DNA of 7,786 nucleotides from Nitrosarchaeum sp. (GCA_009697485.1 SICY01000033.1:1-7786); one strand, 5' to 3'; counted from the stretch's first letter, positions 1 through 5,625 are shown. Numbers and translations: made by a program. The notes: generated by a model from the letters alone, not told the origin.

Positions 1-380
1 TTGAACTTGACATGGGAAAATTTACTGGTGTGCCATACGATGAAATCTTTAACAGTCATGGTAATGTTTTTATGAAATTCTATAATGGTGAATTAGAAAT
101 TGCTCATAATGGTGTTGAGACTTTCTCAGAAGTAAAAAAACGTATACTAGGTATTGTAGATCATGTCATTGAAAATCATCCTGATCAAAACGTTGTACTT
201 GTAACTCATATGGATCCAATCAAAGCAATGCTATCCACTGTAGTAGATCTTACACCAACGAATCTATTTGAATTAATTATTGCAAATGCCTCTCTGAACA
301 TCTTTAGAGAATACAAACATAAATTTTCAATTTCTGGACTTAATGTAATGGATCCGTCGCGTTTCAATCAAGATTGGTAG
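1..380 (+). CDS. Histidine phosphatase (phosphoglycerate mutase-like) family protein, 5' end missing
   Basis: This is the C-terminal part of a histidine phosphatase superfamily protein. The reading frame is already open at the left edge (codons GAA CTT GAC precede the first ATG at 12), giving ELDMGKFTG, which matches the family's conserved segment E-(I/L)-D-x-G-x-(W/F)-x-G. That segment normally lies about 50 residues into the protein, so the real start and the first catalytic RHG motif lie outside the window. The second catalytic histidine is in LVTHMDPIKAML, equivalent to the family's (S/T)HGDPIRA. Members hydrolyse phosphate esters through a phosphohistidine. The substrate cannot be told from sequence: phosphoglycerate mutase, sugar phosphatase and other phosphatase roles are all possible. 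It ends 56 bases before the oxidase operon, whose promoter fills the gap, so it is probably transcribed separately. The family call is firm and the function is open. Confidence 0.85.
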   Translation, partial: ELDMGKFTGVPYDEIFNSHGNVFMKFYNGELEIAHNGVETFSEVKKRILGIVDHVIENHPDQNVVLVTHMDPIKAMLSTVVDLTPTNLFELIIANASLNIFREYKHKFSISGLNVMDPSRFNQDW

Positions 381-398
381 ATAGTAATCTTGAAAACC

Positions 399-406
399 CT
401 TAAATA
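399..406 (+). promoter_or_regulatory. TATA-box-like promoter of the oxidase operon
   Basis: The octamer CTTAAATA is preceded by an A/C-rich stretch (AAAACC) that could serve as the TFB recognition element. Its centre is about 34 bases before the ATG at 437, so transcription would start near 428 and leave a leader of roughly 10 bases. The same AAAACC(C)TTTAAAT arrangement occurs before the gene at 4737. Archaeal promoters have this architecture; the call is by pattern only. Confidence 0.6.
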
Positions 407-436
407 GAAATCACAGGTCACGTCTGTCAATCGCTA

Positions 437-700
437 ATGAAGAGTATACTTGGTCTATTCTTAGTATTGGCAATTTTGGTAATCATTCCAGCAGCAGATT
501 ACGTCTTTGCAGCAGGTGATGAACCTGAAGGGTATCTTGATCGTAGAGTAGTAATTTGGAATTTATTTTATCGAATGATGACTGTAGCATTTACGGTTGG
601 CGCAGTAGTATCTGGAACTATAATCTGGTTATGTTGGAGATTTAGAGAATCTAATCCAAAGGCCACTCCAACCCCCTATGAAAAGGAAGGAATATGGTAA
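437..700 (+). CDS. Heme-copper oxidase subunit II, N-terminal membrane-anchor half (split gene)
   Basis: An 87-residue membrane protein corresponding to the first part of cytochrome c oxidase subunit II. Residues 1-25 form a hydrophobic signal or anchor segment ending in AADYVFAAG. A second helix spans about 46-66 and is followed by WRFRESNPKATPTPYE, which resembles the loop after transmembrane helix 1 in ordinary subunit II proteins (Y/F-R-x(2)-NPKAxPTP). The protein then stops where a normal subunit II would continue into helix 2. The missing helix 2 and CuA domain are encoded by the next gene, one base downstream. The two products presumably assemble in the membrane beside subunit I. The gene is first in the operon, behind a TATA-like box. 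The alternative of a recent frameshift is discussed in the findings. Confidence 0.8.
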   Translation: MKSILGLFLVLAILVIIPAADYVFAAGDEPEGYLDRRVVIWNLFYRMMTVAFTVGAVVSGTIIWLCWRFRESNPKATPTPYEKEGIW

Positions 701-701
701 A

Positions 702-1139
702 ATGGGACATCATTCTAACTGGCCTGAATGGGTTTATGTTGGCGTTGTAACAGCTTTAATGGTTTGGGTTGGCGCAGAAGCATGGAATGCCGAAAGATTA
801 GTTGAACACATTCCAGCAGATGCCGAAATTATCAAAGTAACAGGACAACAATGGTTCTGGTCATTTGAACATGAGGATGGAACAAAAGAAATTGGTGAAC
901 TACATGTCAAAGTCGGGAAAGCATACAAACTTGAAGTAACATCAAAAGACGTTAATCATTCATTTAACATTCATGATTATGTAGTATTGATGGATGCAAT
1001 ACCTGGAAGAGTAAATACAGTATGGTTTGCACCAACGGAAGCTGGCGAGCATGATATTCAATGCAGAGAATATTGTGGGCTAATTCATTATAATATGCGT
1101 GGTAAACTAATTGTGGAGGAGGCAGAACCATCATCTTGA
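702..1139 (+). CDS. coxB: Heme-copper oxidase subunit II, C-terminal half with CuA domain
   Basis: A 145-residue protein with one membrane helix (about 8-28, starting WPEWVYVG) and a cupredoxin domain outside the membrane. It carries the full binuclear CuA site: H86 in VNHSF, then C121-x-E123-x-C125-x3-H129-x2-M132 in CREYCGLIHYNM. The aromatic electron-entry stretch GQQWFWSFEH (48-57) and DAIPGRVN (97-104) are also typical. CuA takes electrons from a soluble or membrane donor and passes them to the low-spin heme of subunit I. I chose the ATG at 702, one base after the preceding TAA, with GGAAGG at 685-690 as a possible ribosome site. An in-frame ATG at 678 would add eight residues and overlap the upstream gene. 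The gene lies 43 bases before subunit I. Function is certain; only the start is open. Confidence 0.93.
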   Translation: MGHHSNWPEWVYVGVVTALMVWVGAEAWNAERLVEHIPADAEIIKVTGQQWFWSFEHEDGTKEIGELHVKVGKAYKLEVTSKDVNHSFNIHDYVVLMDAIPGRVNTVWFAPTEAGEHDIQCREYCGLIHYNMRGKLIVEEAEPSS

Positions 1140-1166
1140 TGCTAACCCTTTTATCCAAACTTTCAA

Positions 1167-1174
1167 GTGAGGAG
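1167..1174 (+). promoter_or_regulatory. Ribosome binding site of subunit I
   Basis: GTGAGGAG lies eight bases before the ATG at 1183 and is complementary in part to the anti-Shine-Dalgarno end of archaeal 16S rRNA. It supports internal translation initiation for subunit I within the polycistronic message, in contrast to the nearly leaderless first gene. Confidence 0.6.
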
Positions 1175-1182
1175 AATTACTA

Positions 1183-2709
1183 ATGGTTCTAGAATTACAA
1201 AAGCCACGTCCAATTTGGCAAATAATGTTTTCAACACATCATACTGATATTGGATTATTATACCTCATAACATCTATAGCATTCTTGTTTCTGGGTGGTG
1301 CATTAGCTCTTGGAATTAGAGCAGAACTGTTCTTACCAGGATCCCAAATAATTGCAGACTCCATGACATTTAACAGAATGTTTACTGTACACGGAACAAC
1401 ATTAATTTTCTTGTTCATTCTACCATTTGCATCTGCAGTTGGTAATTATCTTGTACCAATTATGGTCAGATACAAAGACATGGCATATCCAAAATTAAAT
1501 GCAATAGCATTTTGGATGATTCCACCAGCAGGTGCACTAATTTGGTTGGGCTTTGCTGACTTTACTTGGTATGCAACACCCCCATATTCTATTATCAGTG
1601 CACCAGGTCCAGCAGCAGATATGTGGATATTTGGACTAAAGATTTTAGGAATTTCATCAATACTTGGCGCTATCAACTTTATTGTTACAATTTTAAAATG
1701 TAAACATCCAGACATGTCAATGGGTCAAATACCATTATTGGCTTGGTCCTTTTTGACATCATCATTAATTATTCTTGTCGCAATTCCTACATTTGCAGCA
1801 GCACTTTTGATGCTACTTACTGACAGACTTGGTATAAGTGGATTCTTCAATCCTGCAATGGGTGGTGATCCAATTGCATATCAACACTTGTTCTGGTTTA
1901 CATTTCATCCTGAAGTGTATGTAATGGTAATTCCAGCAATTGGAATGATGTATGAAATTATTCCAAGATTTTCGAGAAAACCAATCTTTAGTCACAGTTC
2001 TGGAATCTTTGCTTTTGTATTATTATCAATGGTAAGTTTCTCATCTTGGGCACACCACATGTATGCTACAGGAATGTCATTTACTGAAAAAACTGTATTC
2101 ATGATAGGAACACTAGCTGCAGTACCAGCATCTGCCATGCATGTCTTTAACTTTATTGCAACAATGTGGAATGGTAGAATTAAATTCGCAACACCAATGA
2201 TGTGGGCTGTTGGAGGAATTGCATTATTCTTCTCAGCAGGAGCAGGCGGTGTTGTAAATGCTGCAATGCCATTGGACTTTCAAACACACGACAGCTATTG
2301 GGTAGTTGGTCACTTCCACCTATTTGTAATGGGTACAATTGCATTTGGCTCAATAGGTTTCTTTTACTACATATTCCCATATGTAACAGGAAGAATGTAT
2401 AATGAGAAAATGGGACAAGTTCACTTTGTATTGTCGTTTGTAGGAGCAGTTTTAGTATTCTTTACACAACATGTACTTGGTCTATACGGAATGCCAAGAA
2501 GAATCTATGACTATCCGCCAATTCCAGAATGGATTACTATGAACCAAATTGCTTCAGTAGGTGCTATGATTATTGGTGTTAGCATGGTAATATTTTTGAT
2601 AAACATGATTTACAGTTCTGGAAAAGGAAAATTAGCAGACACCGACGATCCATTCAATCTTGGTGGCAAATACTATTATCCTTTTGAAGCAAAGAACCCA
2701 CATCATTAG
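1183..2709 (+). CDS. coxA: Heme-copper oxidase subunit I (A-type, aa3-like terminal oxidase)
   Basis: The catalytic subunit, which reduces O2 to water while pumping protons; 508 residues with about 12 membrane helices. All metal ligands are visible: H70 (TVHGTT) and H379 for the low-spin heme, H377 (GHFH) for the high-spin heme, and H242, H291 and H292 for CuB (HPEVY and WAHHMY). Y246 of HPEVY is the expected cross-linked tyrosine. The D-channel aspartate is D99 in KDMAYPKLN with N88 and N106 near it, and E244 sits in HPEVY, so this is an A1-like enzyme. R439-R440 match the arginine pair near the heme propionates. Two departures stand out: the residue before H242 is Phe instead of the usual Gly, and the K-channel lysine of PTGIKVFNW aligns with H320 in PASAMHVFN. 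The start at 1183 is supported by GTGAGGAG. Confidence 0.98.
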   Translation: MVLELQKPRPIWQIMFSTHHTDIGLLYLITSIAFLFLGGALALGIRAELFLPGSQIIADSMTFNRMFTVHGTTLIFLFILPFASAVGNYLVPIMVRYKDMAYPKLNAIAFWMIPPAGALIWLGFADFTWYATPPYSIISAPGPAADMWIFGLKILGISSILGAINFIVTILKCKHPDMSMGQIPLLAWSFLTSSLIILVAIPTFAAALLMLLTDRLGISGFFNPAMGGDPIAYQHLFWFTFHPEVYVMVIPAIGMMYEIIPRFSRKPIFSHSSGIFAFVLLSMVSFSSWAHHMYATGMSFTEKTVFMIGTLAAVPASAMHVFNFIATMWNGRIKFATPMMWAVGGIALFFSAGAGGVVNAAMPLDFQTHDSYWVVGHFHLFVMGTIAFGSIGFFYYIFPYVTGRMYNEKMGQVHFVLSFVGAVLVFFTQHVLGLYGMPRRIYDYPPIPEWITMNQIASVGAMIIGVSMVIFLINMIYSSGKGKLADTDDPFNLGGKYYYPFEAKNPHH

Positions 2710-2721
2710 AAGAAATATAAA

Positions 2722-3681
2722 ATGAATCAACACAACCAAGAAATTTACAGGACCACATCAGCAAGAACTGGAAAAATGATGGCAATAATGCTAGGCATTT
2801 GCCTTGTAGGTGGTGTAATTTTCTTTAGCATGTGGGATTATTGGACATCTACTCCAGCTGCTGTAGTTGCTCAAATGGCAGGTGCAAAACAAACAGAATC
2901 TGCAGCAGTTGCTACAGGAAAAACAATAACACAAGATCTCAAATTTATAGAATCATCTGATTTCAAAATATTTGCATTTAATGCATTACCTGGCGAAGAA
3001 GGAAACAATCCTACAATTAATGCAAGTGTTGGAGACAAAATCGTATTTAATGTTGAAAACGCTGGAAAATCATTTCATGCATTTGGTGTAACTGCTGATG
3101 AAGAAGGATTTGCAGGAATTTTTCAAAGTAGTGCTATTGCATCTGCATCAAATCCACTTAAACCAGGCATGACAGGTTCATCTGAATTTATTCCATCGAA
3201 AGAAGGAACTTATTACTACATCTGTACAGTTCCAGGTCACAGAGCTCAAGGTATGGTTGGAGAGATTATTGTGAGTCAAGCACAAGCAGGAGAAGCTCCA
3301 AAGGCAGCAGCCCCAACTGGAAATCACCTTGATTTTAGTGTAAATTTTATTGAATCATCTGATTTCAAAACATTTGCATTTAATGCATTACCTGGCGAAG
3401 AAGGACACAATCCAGAATTTAAAGTAAAATCTGGTGATGAAATTACTTTTTCAGTAACAAATAATGGTAAATCATTTCATGCATTTGGAATTGTCTCAGA
3501 TCCAGAAAATGCCAATATTGTACTTTGGAATTCTGCAATTGCAGCTGCATCAAATCCAATAAAGCCAGGTCAAGGTGGCAGTGTTACATTTACTGCAGGT
3601 GCACCAGGAACTTATTACTACATCTGTACTGTTCCAGGACATGCATTGCAAGGAATGAAAGGTTCATTCATAGTAGAATAG
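2722..3681 (+). CDS. Membrane-anchored protein with two plastocyanin-like (type 1 copper) domains
   Basis: A 319-residue blue copper protein. A membrane helix at about 19-37 anchors it with most of the chain outside. A linker rich in Ala, Gln and Thr follows, then two cupredoxin domains at about 74-185 and 208-319. Each has a complete type 1 copper site: H119, C168, H173, M178 in the first and H253, C302, H307, M312 in the second (SFHAFG and ICTVPGH-x4-M). The domains align without a gap at an offset of exactly 134 residues, and parts are almost identical in DNA. A natural role is to carry electrons to CuA in place of cytochrome c, as proposed for blue copper proteins of ammonia-oxidising archaea; this is inferred from position, 12 bases after subunit I. 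It could instead be a structural oxidase subunit. No strong ribosome site is visible; AGAAGAAA is the nearest candidate. Confidence 0.93.
   Translation: MNQHNQEIYRTTSARTGKMMAIMLGICLVGGVIFFSMWDYWTSTPAAVVAQMAGAKQTESAAVATGKTITQDLKFIESSDFKIFAFNALPGEEGNNPTINASVGDKIVFNVENAGKSFHAFGVTADEEGFAGIFQSSAIASASNPLKPGMTGSSEFIPSKEGTYYYICTVPGHRAQGMVGEIIVSQAQAGEAPKAAAPTGNHLDFSVNFIESSDFKTFAFNALPGEEGHNPEFKVKSGDEITFSVTNNGKSFHAFGIVSDPENANIVLWNSAIAAASNPIKPGQGGSVTFTAGAPGTYYYICTVPGHALQGMKGSFIVE
2950..3003 (+). repeat. Internal direct repeat, copy 1 (cupredoxin domain 1)
   Basis: This 54-base stretch matches 3352-3405 at 53 of 54 positions (T at 2969, C at 3371) and encodes ESSDFK(I/T)FAFNALPGEEG. The spacing of 402 bases equals the domain offset. 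Other shared blocks with the same spacing lie around 3067/3469 and 3205-3227/3607-3629. Confidence 0.9.
3352..3405 (+). repeat. Internal direct repeat, copy 2 (cupredoxin domain 2)
   Basis: Second copy of the 54-base stretch at 2950-3003, with one mismatch. Even wobble positions are the same, which points to recent duplication or to gene conversion between the domains rather than protein-level constraint alone. Confidence 0.9.
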
Positions 3682-3682
3682 T

Positions 3683-4126
3683 TTGGCTCTAAAATATCTT
3701 GCATTAACATCTCTAATTGTTTTATACTCTCTGATGTTTATCGGAGGATATGTCTCATCAGCTGGACTTGGTTTGACATGTCCTGAATGGCCACTTTGTC
3801 CAAATGGTGTGTTACCTAATGAAAAATATTTCATTGAATGGACTCATAGATTAATTGCTGTAACTACTGCTACACTTGTAATTGCAACTGCAATAGGCAG
3901 TTGGCTTAACAGAAATGCTGGAAGAAAGATGAAATTCACTAGTACTTTTGCAGCAACTCTTGTAGTTACACAAATCACTTTGGGTGCTATAGTAATTAAT
4001 CTAAAACTTCATGCTGTACTAGTTGCAATTCACTTGGGAGTTGGAATACTATTGTTTTCAATGGTTTTACTAACTGCATTGTTTGCATTTAGAATTGCAA
4101 AAAAACCGATCGAATCTATGCTCTAG
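3683..4126 (+). CDS. ctaA: Heme A synthase, compact four-helix form (CtaA/Cox15 family)
   Basis: A 147-residue protein with four membrane helices (about 5-24, 53-73, 86-106, 112-135). It matches one half of the usual eight-helix CtaA/Cox15. It oxidises the C8 methyl of heme O to a formyl group, making heme A for the oxidase upstream. Visible landmarks are the cysteine pair C33/C39 in TCPEWPLC, the conserved E52 and H55 in EWTHR, and H117 in VAIHLG; the two histidines fit the family's heme ligands. Four-helix heme A synthases are known in archaea (Aeropyrum pernix), so this is not a truncation; such forms may work as dimers. The start is TTG at 3683, one base after the stop of the copper protein. 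The next in-frame Met is M18, which would destroy helix 1. Translation is probably coupled. The 3' end overlaps the convergent gene by 11 bases. Confidence 0.9.
   Translation: MALKYLALTSLIVLYSLMFIGGYVSSAGLGLTCPEWPLCPNGVLPNEKYFIEWTHRLIAVTTATLVIATAIGSWLNRNAGRKMKFTSTFAATLVVTQITLGAIVINLKLHAVLVAIHLGVGILLFSMVLLTALFAFRIAKKPIESML
4099..4105 (-). terminator. T-run terminator for the convergent minus-strand gene
   Basis: Seven consecutive A on the plus strand give T7 on the minus strand, starting 11 bases after the minus-strand stop at 4116. It lies inside the Lys-Lys codons near the end of ctaA. Confidence 0.45.
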
Positions 4127-4640
4127 ATTTAAATTTTATTTTTTTTGGCAGATAGATGTAAGCTACAACTACTCCTAATGTAATAGCTCCTATTGTAATT
4201 GCCATGATGAAAATATATCCAAATGGACTTTGAGTGCTCATGTTAAAAGTATACGTTAGAACTCCTTGAGTGCCATCCATATCATATAGATCTACTTTAA
4301 CAACATGATTTCCTGGGTTTTTCCAGACATAATCCATTTCGTAATGACCACCTTTATGTGATTCTGGATTGATTGCATCAATTTGTTGATCATTGTAAAA
4401 AAACCTAATACCCATTGTAAAATTATCGACTTCATTAAAGTCACTATCTCCAACTCTAAATAGAATCTGTGATTTTTCTCCTATCTGTGGAAATTCCGGT
4501 AACGTTGCAACCTGAACTCTGTATCCTCCAAGAAATTCTTCAGCAGAATTAAACATTGAATGTGCATATGCATCAGAAAATAAAGGAACCATAGTTGATA
4601 CTAAAATAAACATTATACCAACTGATCGTAATTTTATCAT
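4116..4640 (-). CDS. Exported, C-terminally anchored protein with a YtkA/CopC-like beta domain
   Basis: A 174-residue protein of unproven function. Residues 1-26 form a signal peptide with a good cleavage site after AYA, leaving His27 as the first mature residue. A soluble part follows (about 30-135) with alternating beta-strand patterns: GGYRVQVATLPEFPQIGE, ILFRV, MGIRFFYND, GGHYEMDYVWKNPGNHVVKVDLYD. A membrane helix at about 140-163 and a Lys-rich tail (PKKIKFKSRA) end it. The order of strands and the G-x-Y...PG-x-H ending recall YtkA/FixH and CopC-like domains, some of which bind copper through an N-terminal histidine. H27, H95, H99 and M102 are candidate ligands. Together with its position against the oxidase operon, this suggests copper handling or oxidase assembly, but that is inference. 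It begins at ATG 4640 and overlaps ctaA tail to tail. An unrelated Ig-like surface protein is the main alternative. Confidence 0.75.
   Translation of the reverse strand: MIKLRSVGIMFILVSTMVPLFSDAYAHSMFNSAEEFLGGYRVQVATLPEFPQIGEKSQILFRVGDSDFNEVDNFTMGIRFFYNDQQIDAINPESHKGGHYEMDYVWKNPGNHVVKVDLYDMDGTQGVLTYTFNMSTQSPFGYIFIMAITIGAITLGVVVAYIYLPKKIKFKSRA
4134..4146 (+). terminator. T-rich terminator of the oxidase operon
   Basis: Twelve of thirteen bases are T, including a run of eight, beginning eight bases after the ctaA stop. Archaeal RNA polymerase stops on such runs without a hairpin. The same bases encode part of the Lys-rich tail of the opposite-strand gene. Confidence 0.6.
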
Positions 4641-4704
4641 TATGAATATGAAATCTTCGCATGAATATAGTGTTAATCAATTTTCATAAGAAAATCTTCA
4701 AAAC

Positions 4705-4712
4705 CTTTAAAT
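4705..4712 (+). promoter_or_regulatory. TATA-box-like promoter of the SRPBCC gene
   Basis: CTTTAAAT, preceded by AAAAC, is centred about 28 bases before the TTG start at 4737. Transcription would begin within a few bases of the start codon, so the message is probably leaderless. This supports the TTG as the true start. Confidence 0.6.
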
Positions 4713-4736
4713 CCTTATTGGCAAGAGACTGAAACG

Positions 4737-5339
4737 TTGACTATCGTAACAAAATCAATCGATATTAAAACACCTGTAGAAAATGTATTTACTTATTTTG
4801 CAAGACCCGAACATGTTTCTGATCAAATTAAAAATGATACAGTAGGCATGACAGTAATTCCTATGAACATCAAAGAAGGGATGGGTGTTGGAACAACATT
4901 TAGAATAATTGGCGACTTTAGCGGTAAACGACTAGAATGGGATTGTGAAACAACTGAGTTTATCAAAAATGAAAGAATTTCTGCAAAACAGATTCAAGGT
5001 CCATTTAAGAACTGGAAAATTACCAACGAATTCAAATCATTAGGTGATAATTTAACCAGAGTAACAATGTCAGTCGATTATGTCATGCCATTTGGTCCAT
5101 TAGGAGCAATTTTGGATAAAGCAAAATTTGCAAAATCTGCTGAAAGAGGAATGGAAACTGCACTCTATAATGTCAGAGGATTACTTGAAGGAAACGGTTC
5201 GATTCCAGTATACATCACACTAGATGCATACCAAAAACTACTTGCCGAAAAGAAAAAAATGAACGATGTTCCAGTTTCAACTGCACTTACTGCAATTCTT
5301 GAAAAGTATGCTGAAATTGAAGCAAAAGCTCAAAACTAA
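4737..5339 (+). CDS. SRPBCC (START/polyketide-cyclase-like) protein with ribbon-helix-helix-like C-terminus
   Basis: A 200-residue cytoplasmic protein. Residues 1-150 follow the SRPBCC pattern: a first strand TIVTKSIDIKTPVENVFTYFARPEH, the central strands GTTFRIIGDFSGKRLEWDCETTEF and NWKITNEFKSLGDNLTRVTMSVDYV, then the long closing helix AKFAKSAERGMETALYNVRGLLEG. This fold makes a deep cavity for a hydrophobic ligand; CoxG-like and cyclase-like members are relatives, but the ligand here is unknown. Residues 156-195 look different: a strand PVYITLD, a helix AYQKLLAEKKK, a turn MNDVPVS and a helix TALTAILEKYAE, which is the layout of a ribbon-helix-helix DNA-binding or dimerisation unit. The start is TTG at 4737, supported by promoter spacing and by the need for the first strand. 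It stands alone, with a T-rich tract after the stop and a tRNA next. Confidence 0.85.
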   Translation: MTIVTKSIDIKTPVENVFTYFARPEHVSDQIKNDTVGMTVIPMNIKEGMGVGTTFRIIGDFSGKRLEWDCETTEFIKNERISAKQIQGPFKNWKITNEFKSLGDNLTRVTMSVDYVMPFGPLGAILDKAKFAKSAERGMETALYNVRGLLEGNGSIPVYITLDAYQKLLAEKKKMNDVPVSTALTAILEKYAEIEAKAQN

Positions 5340-5356
5340 ATTTTCATTTCTTTTCC
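5340..5356 (+). terminator. T-rich tract after the SRPBCC gene
   Basis: Several short T-runs (ATTTTCATTTCTTTTCC) directly follow the TAA at 5337-5339. This is a plausible archaeal hairpin-free terminator, weaker than those elsewhere in the window. Confidence 0.4.
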
Positions 5357-5365
5357 AATCTTAAG

Positions 5366-5373
5366 ATTAATAA
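5366..5373 (+). promoter_or_regulatory. Possible TATA box of tRNA-Lys
   Basis: ATTAATAA is centred about 30 bases before the mature tRNA 5' end, which would give a short 5' leader. It is AT-rich like its surroundings, so the assignment is tentative. Confidence 0.35.
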
Positions 5374-5398
5374 CAACTCTAGGATTTGCTATTTTTAT

Positions 5399-5472
5399 GG
5401 GTCTATGGCGCAGCCAGGTAGCGCACCGGACTCTTAATCCGGTTGTCGTGGGTCCGAATCCCACTAGACCCG
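5399..5472 (+). tRNA. tRNA-Lys (anticodon CTT)
   Basis: A complete cloverleaf of 74 bases. The acceptor stem GGGTCTA (5399-5405) pairs with TAGACCC (5465-5471), followed by discriminator G5472. The D arm is GCGC/GCGC (5408-5411, 5421-5424) around AGCCAGGTA. The anticodon stem CCGGA/TCCGG (5426-5430, 5438-5442) encloses CTCTTAA, giving anticodon CTT, which reads lysine AAG codons. The T arm is GTGGG/CCCAC around TCCGAAT. The variable loop has five bases. There is no intron and no encoded CCA, so the CCA end must be added after transcription. A T6 run follows directly. Confidence 0.97.
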
Positions 5473-5479
5473 CTTTTTT
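5473..5479 (+). terminator. T-run terminator after tRNA-Lys
   Basis: CTTTTTT follows the discriminator base without a gap. It is a typical archaeal oligo-T stop for a monocistronic tRNA transcript. Confidence 0.6.
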
Positions 5480-5512
5480 GTTAAATTACAACCTGAAAAC
5501 AATAATTTAAAA

Positions 5513-5599
5513 TCAATTTTGATTTTTTAAATCTGACAAAATTTCTAAATCTGATTCAATCTCTTCTGGCAATCCTTCCCACCAAGAATTATTTGTCAT
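5513..5599 (-). CDS. Possible 28-residue protein, unknown function
   Basis: A short open frame on the minus strand from ATG 5599 to TGA 5513-5515, encoding MTNNSWWEGLPEEIE followed by SDLEILSDLKNQN. The composition is protein-like: two adjacent Trp, an acidic amphipathic helix, and the unit WWEGLPEEIE, which resembles the start of small helical proteins of the toxin-antitoxin type (WW-x-x-LP-x-E-(I/V)). A TATA-like CTATAAG on the minus strand (5632-5626) is about 30 bases upstream, the same spacing as the leaderless genes here. It may be a real mini-protein, the remnant of a longer one, or chance. It shares the 5473-5671 gap with nothing else recognisable. Confidence 0.35.
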   Translation of the reverse strand: MTNNSWWEGLPEEIESDLEILSDLKNQN

Positions 5600-5625
5600 A
5601 TTCAAAATGTTTGTTATTGTATTAG

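Noticed and set aside
678..701. ATG 678 as the start of the CuA-domain protein
   Set aside because: It would add MKRKEYGK and overlap the upstream gene by 23 bases; ATG 702, just after the upstream stop with GGAAGG ahead of it, fits better, though 678 is not excluded.
734..1158. Two minus-strand open frames across the CuA gene
   Set aside because: Both lie opposite a gene with complete CuA ligands and show no motifs of their own.
1446..2402. Several open frames in other frames within subunit I, on both strands
   Set aside because: They are shadows of coxA, whose 508 residues carry every expected heme and copper ligand.
5399..5472. Intron or split form of the tRNA
   Set aside because: The cloverleaf is continuous, with a seven-base anticodon loop and all stems paired.
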